This document shows positions 17,022 through 27,146 of a stretch of DNA of 64,000 nucleotides, piece after piece. Each line of letters opens with the position of its first letter. Within the stretch, counting starts at the first letter, position 1. Where the stretch lies: positions 62,001 to 126,000 of the forward strand of contig NZ_JOEY01000043.1 of the NCBI RefSeq assembly GCF_000718165.1, given 5' to 3'. The notes under the pieces are model-generated. The model was given only the letters and a program-made list of their open reading frames with translations. It was not told the origin of the DNA and did not search any database. The translations under genes were made by a program, and so were the position numbers. Origin of the DNA: Streptomyces fulvoviolaceus. Its GTDB lineage: Bacteria; Actinomycetota; Actinomycetes; Streptomycetales; Streptomycetaceae.

Positions 17022-17891
17022 TTGACGACCGCCGAAGCCGCAACCGCACCGGTGCCCATCCAGTCCACGTACCAGACCCACGTCGCGGACTACTGGAACG
17101 CCGAGGAGAACCCGGTCAACCTCGAACTCGGAAAGCTCGACGACCTCTACCACCACCACTACGGCGTCGGGGCCGTCGATCTGTCGGTGCTCGACGAGCC
17201 CGACCCCGTCCGGCGGCGCGAGCGGATCACCGCCGAACTGCACCGTCTGGAACACGGCCAGGCCGAACTCCTGGCCGCCCATCTGGGTCCACTCTCCCCC
17301 GAGGACCGTGTCTTCGACGCCGGCTGCGGACGCGGCGGCGGCAGCGTCGTGGCGCATCTGCGGTACGGCTGCCACTCCGACGGGGTCACGATCTCCGCCA
17401 AGCAGGCCGAGTTCGCGAACGCGCAGGCCCGCAAGCGGGGCATCGCGGATCGGGTGCGCTACCACCACCGCAACATGCTGGACACCGGTCTACGGTCCGG
17501 GGCGTACGCGGCGTCCTGGAACAACGAGTCCTCCATGTACGTCGAGTTGGACCTGCTGTTCGCCGAGCACGCCCGGCTGCTGCGCCGCGGGGGACGCTAT
17601 GTGGTGGTCACCGGCTGCTACAACGACACCTACGGGCGGGCCTCCCGCGAGGTCTCCCTCATCAACGCCCACTACATCTGCGACATCCATCCCCGGTCCG
17701 CGTACTTCCGGGCCCTGGCCCGCCACCGGCTCGTGCCGGTGCACGTGGAGGACCTGACCGAGGCGACCATGCCGTACTGGGAACTGCGCCGGCAGGCCGA
17801 CCATCTGGTCACCGGCATCGAGGACACCTTCCTCACGGCATACCGGAACGGCAGCTTCCAGTACCTGCTGATCGCGGCCGACCGCGTGTGA
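17022..17891 (+). CDS. geranyl diphosphate 2-C-methyltransferase
   Basis: This SAM-dependent enzyme (SCO7701 type, mtf) methylates C2 of geranyl diphosphate, giving the substrate of the adjacent synthase. It has 289 residues, the family length. Diagnostic segments are the N-terminal VADYWNAEENPVNLELG and YHHHYGVGAVD, SAM motif I VFDAGCGRGGGSVV (about 97-110), and the late FLTAYRNGSFQYLLIAADRV. The start is TTG 17022, six bases after AGGAG at 17011-17015. It is the third gene of the operon, 47 bases after the cyclase, completing the two-step 2-MIB pathway. Confidence 0.95.
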   Translation: MTTAEAATAPVPIQSTYQTHVADYWNAEENPVNLELGKLDDLYHHHYGVGAVDLSVLDEPDPVRRRERITAELHRLEHGQAELLAAHLGPLSPEDRVFDAGCGRGGGSVVAHLRYGCHSDGVTISAKQAEFANAQARKRGIADRVRYHHRNMLDTGLRSGAYAASWNNESSMYVELDLLFAEHARLLRRGGRYVVVTGCYNDTYGRASREVSLINAHYICDIHPRSAYFRALARHRLVPVHVEDLTEATMPYWELRRQADHLVTGIEDTFLTAYRNGSFQYLLIAADRV

Positions 17892-17898
17892 GGCGCGG

Positions 17899-18291
17899 TC
17901 AGTCCGCGGACAACCGAGCGGCCGCCTGGGCCGGTGTGGTCGCCGGATCCAGGACGGCCAGGGTGCCGTGCGCGCCCATCAGCCGCCGGGTGTTCGCCGT
18001 GCACAGCACGGCGAACGCTCCGTCCTCCTTCAGAACCCTGCGGCGCAGGCGGAGCAGCAGGTTCAGTCCGGCGGAGTCGATGAAGTCGACCGCACGCAGG
18101 TCGACGAGGTAAGCCGGTGCCCTCAGGGACACGACGGAGTCCAGCCAGCAGCGCAGTTGAGTGACGGTCGCGAGATCGATCTCGCCGCGCAGTTCGGCGA
18201 CCAGCAGGCCGTCGGCGGCACGCCGGAGTGCGTGGTCACCGGGCGGTGGCCAGGACGCGGTGGTGACGGGCTCCAGGTAGTTCTCGTACAC
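17899..18291 (-). CDS. STAS-domain anti-sigma factor antagonist-like protein
   Basis: A 130-residue protein with one STAS domain. The strand and helix pattern AELRGEIDLATVTQLRCWL, then VDLRAVDFIDSAGLNLLLRL, matches SpoIIAA/RsbV antagonists, and S in DSAGL is the usual phosphorylation-site serine. Such proteins, dephosphorylated, bind RsbW-like kinases and free sigma factors. Start GTG 18291 gives a normal-length protein; the frame extends upstream through Arg/Ala-rich, unconvincing sequence. It converges on the methyltransferase with a seven-base gap. Its partner kinase is not adjacent; a RsbW-like ATPase lies at 35523. Confidence 0.83.
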   Translation of the reverse strand: MYENYLEPVTTASWPPPGDHALRRAADGLLVAELRGEIDLATVTQLRCWLDSVVSLRAPAYLVDLRAVDFIDSAGLNLLLRLRRRVLKEDGAFAVLCTANTRRLMGAHGTLAVLDPATTPAQAAARLSAD

Positions 18292-18533
18292 GCTGTTCCG
18301 TCTCCCGCTCCCACTCTCGTGCCCCGCGCTCGCGCCGGGGCGCGCGCTCCGGCGCGGGCTCGTGCGGCGGTGTGAACCTCCCCGCGCCGCACGGGCCCGC
18401 GCCGGAACTCCCCCTGCGCGGCTCCCCTTGAACCGTGGCATTCACTGTTCTACCTTCACGACATGGTCGGGGCATCAACGCCCGCTCATCAGCGACACAA
18501 CGAGCGGACGCCAGTCGGGCCAGGTGATGCGGC

Positions 18534-19208
18534 ATGCGCCCACACCTCGCTCTGATCGAGGACGACCGCGACTTCGCACTGATGTGCAGTTCCTATCTCG
18601 AGCGCGCGGGTTTCACCGTCACCTGGGCCATGGACGCTCGCGCCGGTAAGTCCGCGCTCTACGAGGGTCGCGTCGATCTGGCCGTCCTGGACCTCGGTCT
18701 GCCGGACGGCAGCGGGCTGGAGCTGCTGCGGGCGCTGCGTTCCACCAGCCGCCTTCCGGTCATCGTGGTCACGGGGCGCGGGGCGGAGACCGACCGGGTC
18801 GCGGGCCTGGAGATCGGCGCGGACGACTACCTGGTCAAGCCGTTCTCGCAGCGGGAGTTGGTGGCCCGGATCCACGCCGTGCTGCGCCGCTCGCAGCCGC
18901 CGGAGATGCCGACCGTGCTCCAGGCCGGTTCCCTGCGCATCGACACCGCGGCGCGCCAGGCCTCCGTGGACGGCGTCCTGCTGACCCTGCGCCCCAAGGA
19001 GTACGCCCTGCTGGAGATGCTGGCCGCCGCGCCCGGCCGGGTCTTCTCTGCGGAGCAGTTGCTCGACCGGATCTGGGGTTCGTCCTGGCAGCAGCCCGCG
19101 ACCGTGGTCGAGCACGTGTACCGGTTGCGCGGCAAGCTCGCGGAGCTGCCCGCTCCCGCCCCGAGGATCACCACCGTCCGCGGTTACGGCTACCGCCTCG
19201 ACCCCTGA
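18534..19208 (+). CDS. OmpR-family response regulator
   Basis: A 224-residue two-component regulator. The receiver domain (1-120) has the acidic pocket E9/D10-D11, phospho-acceptor D53 (AVLDLGLPDGSG), T80 and K102 (YLVKPFS). The winged-helix DNA-binding domain (about 130-224) has LTLRPKEYALLEMLAAAPGR, the recognition region WQQPATVVEHVYRLRGKL and the terminal TTVRGYGYRLDP. It is 21 bases upstream of a hybrid histidine kinase on the same strand, its likely partner. The signal is unknown. Confidence 0.93.
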   Translation: MRPHLALIEDDRDFALMCSSYLERAGFTVTWAMDARAGKSALYEGRVDLAVLDLGLPDGSGLELLRALRSTSRLPVIVVTGRGAETDRVAGLEIGADDYLVKPFSQRELVARIHAVLRRSQPPEMPTVLQAGSLRIDTAARQASVDGVLLTLRPKEYALLEMLAAAPGRVFSAEQLLDRIWGSSWQQPATVVEHVYRLRGKLAELPAPAPRITTVRGYGYRLDP

Positions 19209-19229
19209 GCCCGACCGAGAGGTCCGCCC

Positions 19230-20885
<1,656 letters not shown>

Positions 20886-20968
20886 ACTCCGCCGTACGTC
20901 TTCCCCCTTCTGCCGGGCTGTGCTTGCCTGGGGAACCGTTTTTCGGTGTCCGGGGCGGGAGTTGCTGC

Positions 20969-21886
20969 ATGCGGAAACCGTGGATCGTGGGGGTGCTGCT
21001 GACCGGAGTGCTGCTGCTCGGCGCTTGCACGGACCCCTCGTCCGGGCCGGAAACGGCGCCACCCTCCCCCGACGTGCCCGGCACCTCGGCCGCCGCGACA
21101 CACCAGCGGGCCCCCGCCTCCGCGAGCGCCCCCGCCGCCACCGCGCCCCGGGTGCTGTATCTCGGCGACTCGCTCGCGATGGAGGCGCAGAAGGTGGTCG
21201 GGCAGGAACTGCGCCGGGACCTGCGGGCGACGTACACGAGCGCGCCGTACTCGGGAACCACGCTGTGCGACTACCTGGAGGGCACCGGGGAGCGCTCGCT
21301 GGTGCCGGACCGCGACAAGGCGGCCGCGCTGGTCCGCTCGCTGCACCCGGACTTCGTGGTGCTGCAGTTCTGGGGCAACGCCTGGGGTTACACGTGGTGC
21401 ATGGACGGGATCAGCCACGCTGCTTCCCCGGCTAAGTACTTCAGCAGGTACAAGGCCGACCTGAGGAGGCTCACCGAGCAGATCGCCGCGGCGGGCGGTG
21501 AGCGCCGCCCGCGGATCGTGTGGGTGCTGCAGGGGCCGGATCCGATCACCCCGGACCGAGTCCGGCGCGTGAACGAGCTCTACGAGGAGCAGGCCGCCGC
21601 TTCCGGCGACCTGGCCGCCGACGGGGGCGCCGAGGTGAGCGCCGCCGGGGCCCGCTACAACTGGGTCCAGTACCTGCCGTGCACCGACTACGAGCACGAG
21701 CATCCCGCCTACTGCACCCAGCCGGACCGCGACCGGACGGCCCTCCACCTCGACAAGGACTACCTGCACTTCTGTCTGGCGCCCACGACGTCCACGCCGA
21801 AGCCCTGCCCGGTCCGCTCCCCCGGCATCCTGCGCGTCGCGCGGGAGATCACCCGGGTGATCGGCGAAGGAGCTCGGTCTCGATGA
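20969..21886 (+). CDS. SGNH-hydrolase-like lipoprotein
   Basis: A 305-residue exported protein with a lipobox (LLLGAC, lipidated C20) and a Ser/Ala/Pro-rich spacer of about 40 residues. The domain that follows has the SGNH block I VLYLGDSLAME (nucleophile S68) and a late D-x-x-H-type element DKDYLHFC. The region HPDFVVLQFWGNAWGYTWC contains the expected Asn. This resembles the catalytic domain associated with O-acyl esterases, so action on acylated cell-surface or extracellular glycans is plausible. ATG 20969 has GGGAG upstream. The 3' end overlaps the convergent TetR gene by 38 bases. Confidence 0.8.
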   Translation: MRKPWIVGVLLTGVLLLGACTDPSSGPETAPPSPDVPGTSAAATHQRAPASASAPAATAPRVLYLGDSLAMEAQKVVGQELRRDLRATYTSAPYSGTTLCDYLEGTGERSLVPDRDKAAALVRSLHPDFVVLQFWGNAWGYTWCMDGISHAASPAKYFSRYKADLRRLTEQIAAAGGERRPRIVWVLQGPDPITPDRVRRVNELYEEQAAASGDLAADGGAEVSAAGARYNWVQYLPCTDYEHEHPAYCTQPDRDRTALHLDKDYLHFCLAPTTSTPKPCPVRSPGILRVAREITRVIGEGARSR

Positions 21887-22514
21887 GCCGGTTCAGGTGC
21901 CGGCGGGCGTCCTGAGTGCTCAACGGGGGTGCCTGGCGCAGGCGTTGGAGAGCGAGGCCGTCGGCGAGGGCGGCAAAACGGACCGTGAAGCCGTCGAGGT
22001 CCTCGCCGGCGAACTCCCCGTCGTCTACGCCCCGTTCGGCCAGCGCGCGGATCTGCCGGTGCCACGCCTCGTAGCGCTGGGCCTGCCCACGGGCGAAGGC
22101 CTCGTCGGTGGCCTGGTCACCCACGTTCCAGTAGTCGAACCACATGCGCCAGTGCCGGTCGGTGTCCTCGGTGAACAGCGCGTCCACCAGCATCCTGAGC
22201 GCCTCGGCCCCATTGGTCGCCCGCTCGGCGGTCTCGCTCAGCGCCGCGTAGTACCGCTCGATGTGCAGCACCATCGCCTCGGAGAGGATCTCCTGCACGC
22301 TGCCGAAGTGGTAGGTGACGGTGCCGACGGAGACACCGGCCGCGGCGGCCACGTCCCGCACGCCGACGGAGGCGTATCCGCGTTCGGCGATGAGCGGCAC
22401 GGCCGCCTCGACGATGAGGCGGCGGCGCACCTCGGTGGGCTGGCGGGTGCGGTCGGCGGCGGGGACGGCACGGCGGGGGCCTTTCGCGGGCTGCTGGGGC
22501 TTCGCGGCCTTCAT
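21849..22514 (-). CDS. TetR family regulator of the ABC/hydrolase operon
   Basis: A 221-residue TetR regulator with a basic N-terminal tail. Its helix-turn-helix spans about 38-85 (EVRRRLIVEAAVPLIAERG, then AAGVSVGTVTYHFGSVQEIL). The C-terminal domain begins near EALRMLVDALFTEDTD, a TetR_C_6-like (BetI-type) layout. ATG 22514 overlaps the stop of the upstream hydrolase gene as ATGA and has GAGGA upstream, so it is the last, coupled gene of the ABC transporter operon. It probably controls that operon from the palindrome near 29692. Confidence 0.86.
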   Translation of the reverse strand: MKAAKPQQPAKGPRRAVPAADRTRQPTEVRRRLIVEAAVPLIAERGYASVGVRDVAAAAGVSVGTVTYHFGSVQEILSEAMVLHIERYYAALSETAERATNGAEALRMLVDALFTEDTDRHWRMWFDYWNVGDQATDEAFARGQAQRYEAWHRQIRALAERGVDDGEFAGEDLDGFTVRFAALADGLALQRLRQAPPLSTQDARRHLNRLIETELLRRSPG

Positions 22515-24535
22515 CCGGAAGTCCTCGGGGTGGTGCGGTGCCATGCGCGCTTGGCCACTGTCTCTCCGTTCGCCCGTGCCTCGATGCGACTGTCCATGAT
22601 GAAGTCCGCGGCGGTCGCCCGCAGCTCCGTCCGCGCCATGATCTCAGCGTCCCACCCGTCCCCGTCTCCCCCGCGCTGCAGCCGGATGTGCCACTCGGAG
22701 ACCGCCTGCGCGGACAGCGGGTCGTCGCTGCGGATGCGGTACGTCTCCCGTGCGCTCTCCGCGTAGCGCAGACCGTCCGGATACGTCCGCGATCCCCCGT
22801 AGTTGGGGTCGACCTCCAGCGTCCACTCCCCCTTCGCCACGTCGTGCGTGACGAGCCGCTCGGGAGCCGGGTCCGTGGGCCGGTCGTAGGTCACGGCGAG
22901 CGGCGGGGCCTGCTCCGGCTCCTCGAAGCGGATCGGCGGCTCGGCGGCGTCTTCAACGGTCTCCCGCACGGGCAGGAGTACGGCGCTGTCGGACGGCACG
23001 ACGCGCAGCTCACCGCGTTCGCCGTGCGGCCACACCCACGGCCAGTACGTGTCGGAGACGGCGACGCGGATGCGGTGGCCGGGCGGGACGGCGTACCCGA
23101 TGGCGTTGAGCTCGAACTCGACGTCCTCGTACGTCCCCGGCGTCCACTCGACGGCCCGGTCGCGCCCGTGCCGGCTCAACAGGTTCAGCACACCGCGTGT
23201 GACGAGCGTGGACGAGCCGTCCGGAGCGACGTCGCAGACACGGGCGATCACATGGGCGCGGGGCGCTGTGCTGTCGAGACGGAGCCGGACTCGGGGGCGG
23301 CCGAGGATCTCGACGCGCCCGGTCAACGGCTCGGAGTCGAAGCAGACGGAGCGTCCGTCCTCCTCGCGCTGGTCGGGAGGCAGGTCGCTCGCGTTGCCGA
23401 AGGGGAAGAAGCGGCCGGCGTCGAGGCCGGTGTGCTGCGGTGAACGTACGACGACCGGGGTGGACCCTGTTCCCAGCGGCCGCTCGTACCAACTGACCTT
23501 CGTCGAGGGCCAGTTCGTGTCGGCCACCCAACGGCCGGGCAGCACGTCGTACGAAGTGGCCGGCGGGACCGGGTCGGTGATCCAGGCGCGCAGGAGTGGC
23601 TCCCCCATGACTCCCGTGTCGATGCCCTTGAGGTGCTGGTCCCACCAGCGCAGGGTCTCCTGGAGGAAGCCGATCGCGGGACCCGGCGGGAGTCCGCGGT
23701 CGGGGTACTGGTGGGACCAGGGGCCGACGAGTCCCCGTACGCGGTCCGCGGGCAGGTGCTCCACCAGCCGCAGCACGGTGTCCCGGTACGGGTCGTTCCA
23801 GCCGCCGACCGCGAGGACCGCCGCGTCGATCGCGGTGTAGTCCTCGCAGACGCTCCCGTGCTTCCAGTAGTCGTCGCGCTGCTGGTGGGCCAGCCAGGTG
23901 TGCAGGAAGGGTTCCAGCGCGTCGAGGCGTTCGCGCCACATGGGCAGCCAGCGGTCCTGGCCGACGTTCGCCGGGTCCGGCGGGCGGGCGGCGAAGGCGA
24001 GCATGGTGCCGGCCCAGGCGAGCATGTCGATGCCGAGGACGGCTCCGCCCGTGTAGTGGACGTCGTTGTCGTAGCGGTCGTCGGTCGAGCAGACGGTGAC
24101 GATCGCCTTCAGCGGTTCGGGGGCGAGGGCGGCGATCTGGAGGGAGTTGAAGCCACCCCAGGAGATGCCGAACATGCCGACCTTGCCCGTGCACCAGGAC
24201 CGTGCGGCCAGCCAGTTGACGACGTCGACGCCGTCCGCGAGTTCCTGTGCGTCGTATTCGTCGCCGGGGGTTCCCTCGCTGTCGCCGTGGCCGCGGATGT
24301 CGACGCGGACGGAGGCGTAGCCGTGACCGGCGTACCAGGGGTGGCGCTGGGCGTCGCGGGGAGCGGTCCAGTCGCTCTTGCGGTACGGGAGGTATTCGAG
24401 CAGCGCGGGCACCGGGTCGCTCTCGGCGTCGGCCGGGCGCCAGACGCGGGCGTGCAGCCGGGTGCTTCCGTCCCGGGTGGGGATCCAGACGTCCTCGCGG
24501 ACGACCCGGCGCTCGAACTGCTCGCGGTACTTCAC
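22511..24535 (-). CDS. CocE/NonD family hydrolase (X-Pro dipeptidyl-peptidase/acylase-like)
   Basis: A 674-residue alpha/beta hydrolase of the cocaine-esterase and alpha-amino-acid ester hydrolase group. The N-terminal catalytic domain has S125 in the nucleophile elbow GKVGMFGISWGGFN and an oxyanion Tyr region ALLEYLPYRKSDW. The acid and His probably lie in GGWNDPYRDT and GPWSHQYPDRG. The C-terminal jelly-roll domain (about 330-560) includes PRVRLRLDSTAPRAHV. There is no signal peptide, so it acts in the cytoplasm. It starts with GTG 24535, overlapping the ABC ATPase stop as GTGA behind AAGGAG. Co-expression with a peptide-type importer suggests it hydrolyses the imported compound. Confidence 0.9.
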   Translation of the reverse strand: MKYREQFERRVVREDVWIPTRDGSTRLHARVWRPADAESDPVPALLEYLPYRKSDWTAPRDAQRHPWYAGHGYASVRVDIRGHGDSEGTPGDEYDAQELADGVDVVNWLAARSWCTGKVGMFGISWGGFNSLQIAALAPEPLKAIVTVCSTDDRYDNDVHYTGGAVLGIDMLAWAGTMLAFAARPPDPANVGQDRWLPMWRERLDALEPFLHTWLAHQQRDDYWKHGSVCEDYTAIDAAVLAVGGWNDPYRDTVLRLVEHLPADRVRGLVGPWSHQYPDRGLPPGPAIGFLQETLRWWDQHLKGIDTGVMGEPLLRAWITDPVPPATSYDVLPGRWVADTNWPSTKVSWYERPLGTGSTPVVVRSPQHTGLDAGRFFPFGNASDLPPDQREEDGRSVCFDSEPLTGRVEILGRPRVRLRLDSTAPRAHVIARVCDVAPDGSSTLVTRGVLNLLSRHGRDRAVEWTPGTYEDVEFELNAIGYAVPPGHRIRVAVSDTYWPWVWPHGERGELRVVPSDSAVLLPVRETVEDAAEPPIRFEEPEQAPPLAVTYDRPTDPAPERLVTHDVAKGEWTLEVDPNYGGSRTYPDGLRYAESARETYRIRSDDPLSAQAVSEWHIRLQRGGDGDGWDAEIMARTELRATAADFIMDSRIEARANGETVAKRAWHRTTPRTSG

Positions 24536-26259
24536 GAAACTCCTTCCGCCACAGGGGCGTTGAGGGGACGCCAGCGTCGGACGCGATGACTGTCGCCCTG
24601 GTCGGTCCAGAGGTCGTCCTCGTCCGCCGCATCGACCCAGTCGAGGGTGTCGTCGACATAGGGCTGTGCGTCGGGGTCGGGTTCGAGGGCCGCCGCCATC
24701 AGCTGCCGGGTGTACGGGTGCCCGGGCGCGGCGAACACGGCCTCGGTCGGGCCCTCCTCGACGACGACGCCGTGGCGCAGGACGACGACGCGGTCCGCGA
24801 TGCCTCGTACGACGGCGAGGTCGTGGCTGATGAACAGGCAGGCCAGGTCGCGTTCGCGGCGCAGGTCGTCGAGGAGGCGCAGGACGTCGGCCTGCACGGA
24901 GACGTCCAGCGCGGTGGTGATCTCGTCGGCGATCAGGACGTCCGGCTCGCCCGCGAGGGCCCGGGCGATGCCGATGCGCTGCCGCTGGCCGCCGGACAGC
25001 TGCGCGGGCAGGCGGTCGGCGAGGGCCGGGTCGAGGCGTACGTCGGCGATGAGCCGGCGGGCGCGCTCGGCTGCCTCGGTACGGTCGGCCGCGGTGCCGA
25101 AGAACCGCAGGGGGCGCCGGACGGCGTCGCCCACCGAGCGGCGGGGGTTCAGCGAGGTGTCCGCGTTCTGGAAGACCGGCTGCACCCGGCGCCGCAGGGA
25201 CAGCGGCCGCCTGTGCGCGGGCCCGGCCAGGTCGCCCGCCTCGTGGGTCAGCGTGCCGCCGGACGGTGGGCGCAGGCCCGCCAGGGTCCAGGCGAGGGTG
25301 GACTTGCCGCTGCCCGACTCGCCGACGAGGGCGAGGACTTCACCGCGCCGGACGTCGAAGGAGACGCCGTGCACGGTGCGCGACTTGCCGTAGTCGATGG
25401 TGACGTCCTGGGCACGGACGGCCACGGGGGCGTCGTCGGGCACGTCGGCCCTGGGCCTGACCTCCCGCTCCCCCGTCTCGCCGACGAGAGCGAGCCCGGT
25501 GTCGTCGAGGCGCGGCACGCTCGCCAACAGGCGTCTGGTGTACGGGTCTTGGGGGCGGGCGAACAGCTGCCGCGTGGGCGCCGCCTCGACCACCCGGCCC
25601 GACCGCAGGACCGTCACCTCGTCGGCCATGTGGGCGACGACCCCGAGGTCATGGCTCACCAGGACGGCTGCGAGGCCGAGTTCGTCGCGCAGGGCGGCGA
25701 TCAGGTCGAGGACGCTGCGCTGGGTGACCACGTCGAGGCCGGTCGTCGGCTCGTCGAGGACCAGCACGTCGGGGCGGGCCGCGATGGCCATGGCGATGGC
25801 GACGCGCTGCTGCTGGCCGCCGGACAGCTCGTGCGGGTAGCGGCGGGCCAGCTCGGCAGGGCGCGGCAGCCGGACCTGTTCGAGCAGCTCGACGACGGGC
25901 ACGGTACCGCCCGCCTCCGCGATCTGCCGTCCGATCCGCATGGACGGCGTGAGCGCGTGGCCGGCGTTCTGGCCGACCATCGCGACCGTATTGCCGCGCA
26001 GCCGCCTCAACTCCCGTGCGGGAAGGGCGAAGACGTCGGAGCCGGCCACCTGGACCGAGCCGCCGGTGATCCGGGAGCCGTGCCGCAGATGCCCGAGGAG
26101 CGTCGCGGCGATGGTCGACTTGCCACTGCCGGACTCGCCGACGAGCGCGAGCGTCCGCCCCTTGGCGACCTCCAGCGACACCTCGTGCACGACGGACACG
26201 TCCTGGCCGCCGGAACGGTAGGCCACGGACAGGGAATTGACGGAAACGATCGAGGCCAT
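24532..26259 (-). CDS. ABC transporter ATPase, two fused nucleotide-binding domains (peptide/opine type)
   Basis: A 575-residue fusion of the two ATPases of an oligo/dipeptide (PepT family) importer. NBD1 has Walker A GESGSGKST at 41-49, signature LSGGQQQR from 145 and Walker B VLVLDEPTTGLD. NBD2 has Walker A GESGSGKST at 313-321, signature LSGGQRQR and Walker B VLIADEITTALD, with I for P in the usual DEP. OppD/DppD-like C-terminal elements (RPQDPYTRRLL and APGHPYTRQLM) follow each NBD. ATG 26259 shares one base with the permease stop (TGATG). The fusion is common where one gene replaces dppD and dppF. Confidence 0.93.
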   Translation of the reverse strand: MASIVSVNSLSVAYRSGGQDVSVVHEVSLEVAKGRTLALVGESGSGKSTIAATLLGHLRHGSRITGGSVQVAGSDVFALPARELRRLRGNTVAMVGQNAGHALTPSMRIGRQIAEAGGTVPVVELLEQVRLPRPAELARRYPHELSGGQQQRVAIAMAIAARPDVLVLDEPTTGLDVVTQRSVLDLIAALRDELGLAAVLVSHDLGVVAHMADEVTVLRSGRVVEAAPTRQLFARPQDPYTRRLLASVPRLDDTGLALVGETGEREVRPRADVPDDAPVAVRAQDVTIDYGKSRTVHGVSFDVRRGEVLALVGESGSGKSTLAWTLAGLRPPSGGTLTHEAGDLAGPAHRRPLSLRRRVQPVFQNADTSLNPRRSVGDAVRRPLRFFGTAADRTEAAERARRLIADVRLDPALADRLPAQLSGGQRQRIGIARALAGEPDVLIADEITTALDVSVQADVLRLLDDLRRERDLACLFISHDLAVVRGIADRVVVLRHGVVVEEGPTEAVFAAPGHPYTRQLMAAALEPDPDAQPYVDDTLDWVDAADEDDLWTDQGDSHRVRRWRPLNAPVAEGVS

Positions 26260-27146
26260 CAGGAGCCCTCCCTGAGCCGGTCCACGCCCCACGCCTTGGA
26301 CAGGCCGTCGGCCGCGAGGTTGAGCCCGACCACGAGCGTGGCCAGAGCGATGATGGGCGCGAGGCTCGCCATCGGGACGACGGTGATGGCGGTGCGGTTC
26401 TCGGCGACCATCAACCCCCAGTCCGGGGTCGGCGGGTCGGCGCCGAAGCCGAGGAAGGACAGCGAGGAGATCAGCAGCACCACCCAGGAGGCGCGCATCG
26501 CGAACTCGACACACACGACGTCCGTGATGTTCGGCAGGATCTCCCGGCGCAGGATCGCCCAGGTGCCCTCCCCGCGGGCGCGGGCCGCGGTCACATAGTC
26601 GGCGGGGACGACGGCTAGGGCGGCGCCGCGCACGACACGGACGACCTGAGGCACGTAGACGACGGCGATCGCGAGCACGATGACCAGCGGGCCGGTGCCG
26701 AGCGCCGTGACGACGACAAGCAGAGTGAGGATCGCGGGTACGGACAGCACCGCGTCCAGCACTCTCCCCAACACGTCGTCGAACCAGCCGCCGCGCAGCG
26801 CGGCCGCGCACCCGAGCACCGTGCCGAGCCCGACGGTCAGCACGGTGGCGGTGACCGAGACGCCGAGCGCGTACCGGCCGCCGTACAGCACCCGGGCGAG
26901 GACATCGCGGCCGTACTGGTCGGTGCCCGCCCAGTGCGACCAGCTCGGGCCGAGGAGTGCGTGCGAGGCGTCGTTGGCGATGGGGTCGTAGGAGGTGAGC
27001 AGCGGGGCCAGCAGCGCGATGACGACGTGGACGGCGACGATCGCGAGACCGACGAGGGCGGTGCGCGAGGAGCGCAGGGTGCGCCAGGCACGGGCGGCGC
27101 GTCCCGGTGCCACCACCGTCAGCGGTGGGGTGTCGAGGGTGGTCAT
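26259..27146 (-). CDS. ABC transporter permease, DppC-like
   Basis: A 295-residue inner-membrane subunit with six hydrophobic segments. An OppC_N-type N-terminus (RAWRTLRSSRTALVGLAIVA) and the GTDQYGRDVLARVLYGGRYAL motif are specific to DppC/OppC permeases. The cytoplasmic EAA-type loop DYVTAARARGEGTWAILRRE contacts the ATPase. The start ATG 27146 overlaps the upstream permease stop as ATGA. It pairs with the DppB-like gene as the transmembrane channel. Confidence 0.93.
   Translation of the reverse strand: MTTLDTPPLTVVAPGRAARAWRTLRSSRTALVGLAIVAVHVVIALLAPLLTSYDPIANDASHALLGPSWSHWAGTDQYGRDVLARVLYGGRYALGVSVTATVLTVGLGTVLGCAAALRGGWFDDVLGRVLDAVLSVPAILTLLVVVTALGTGPLVIVLAIAVVYVPQVVRVVRGAALAVVPADYVTAARARGEGTWAILRREILPNITDVVCVEFAMRASWVVLLISSLSFLGFGADPPTPDWGLMVAENRTAITVVPMASLAPIIALATLVVGLNLAADGLSKAWGVDRLREGS

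Noticed and set aside
24247..26598. 783-codon plus-strand frame opposite the ABC ATPase gene
   Set aside because: It is antisense to a clear ATPase and has the Gly/Arg/Val/Asp composition typical of shadow frames in Streptomyces genes.
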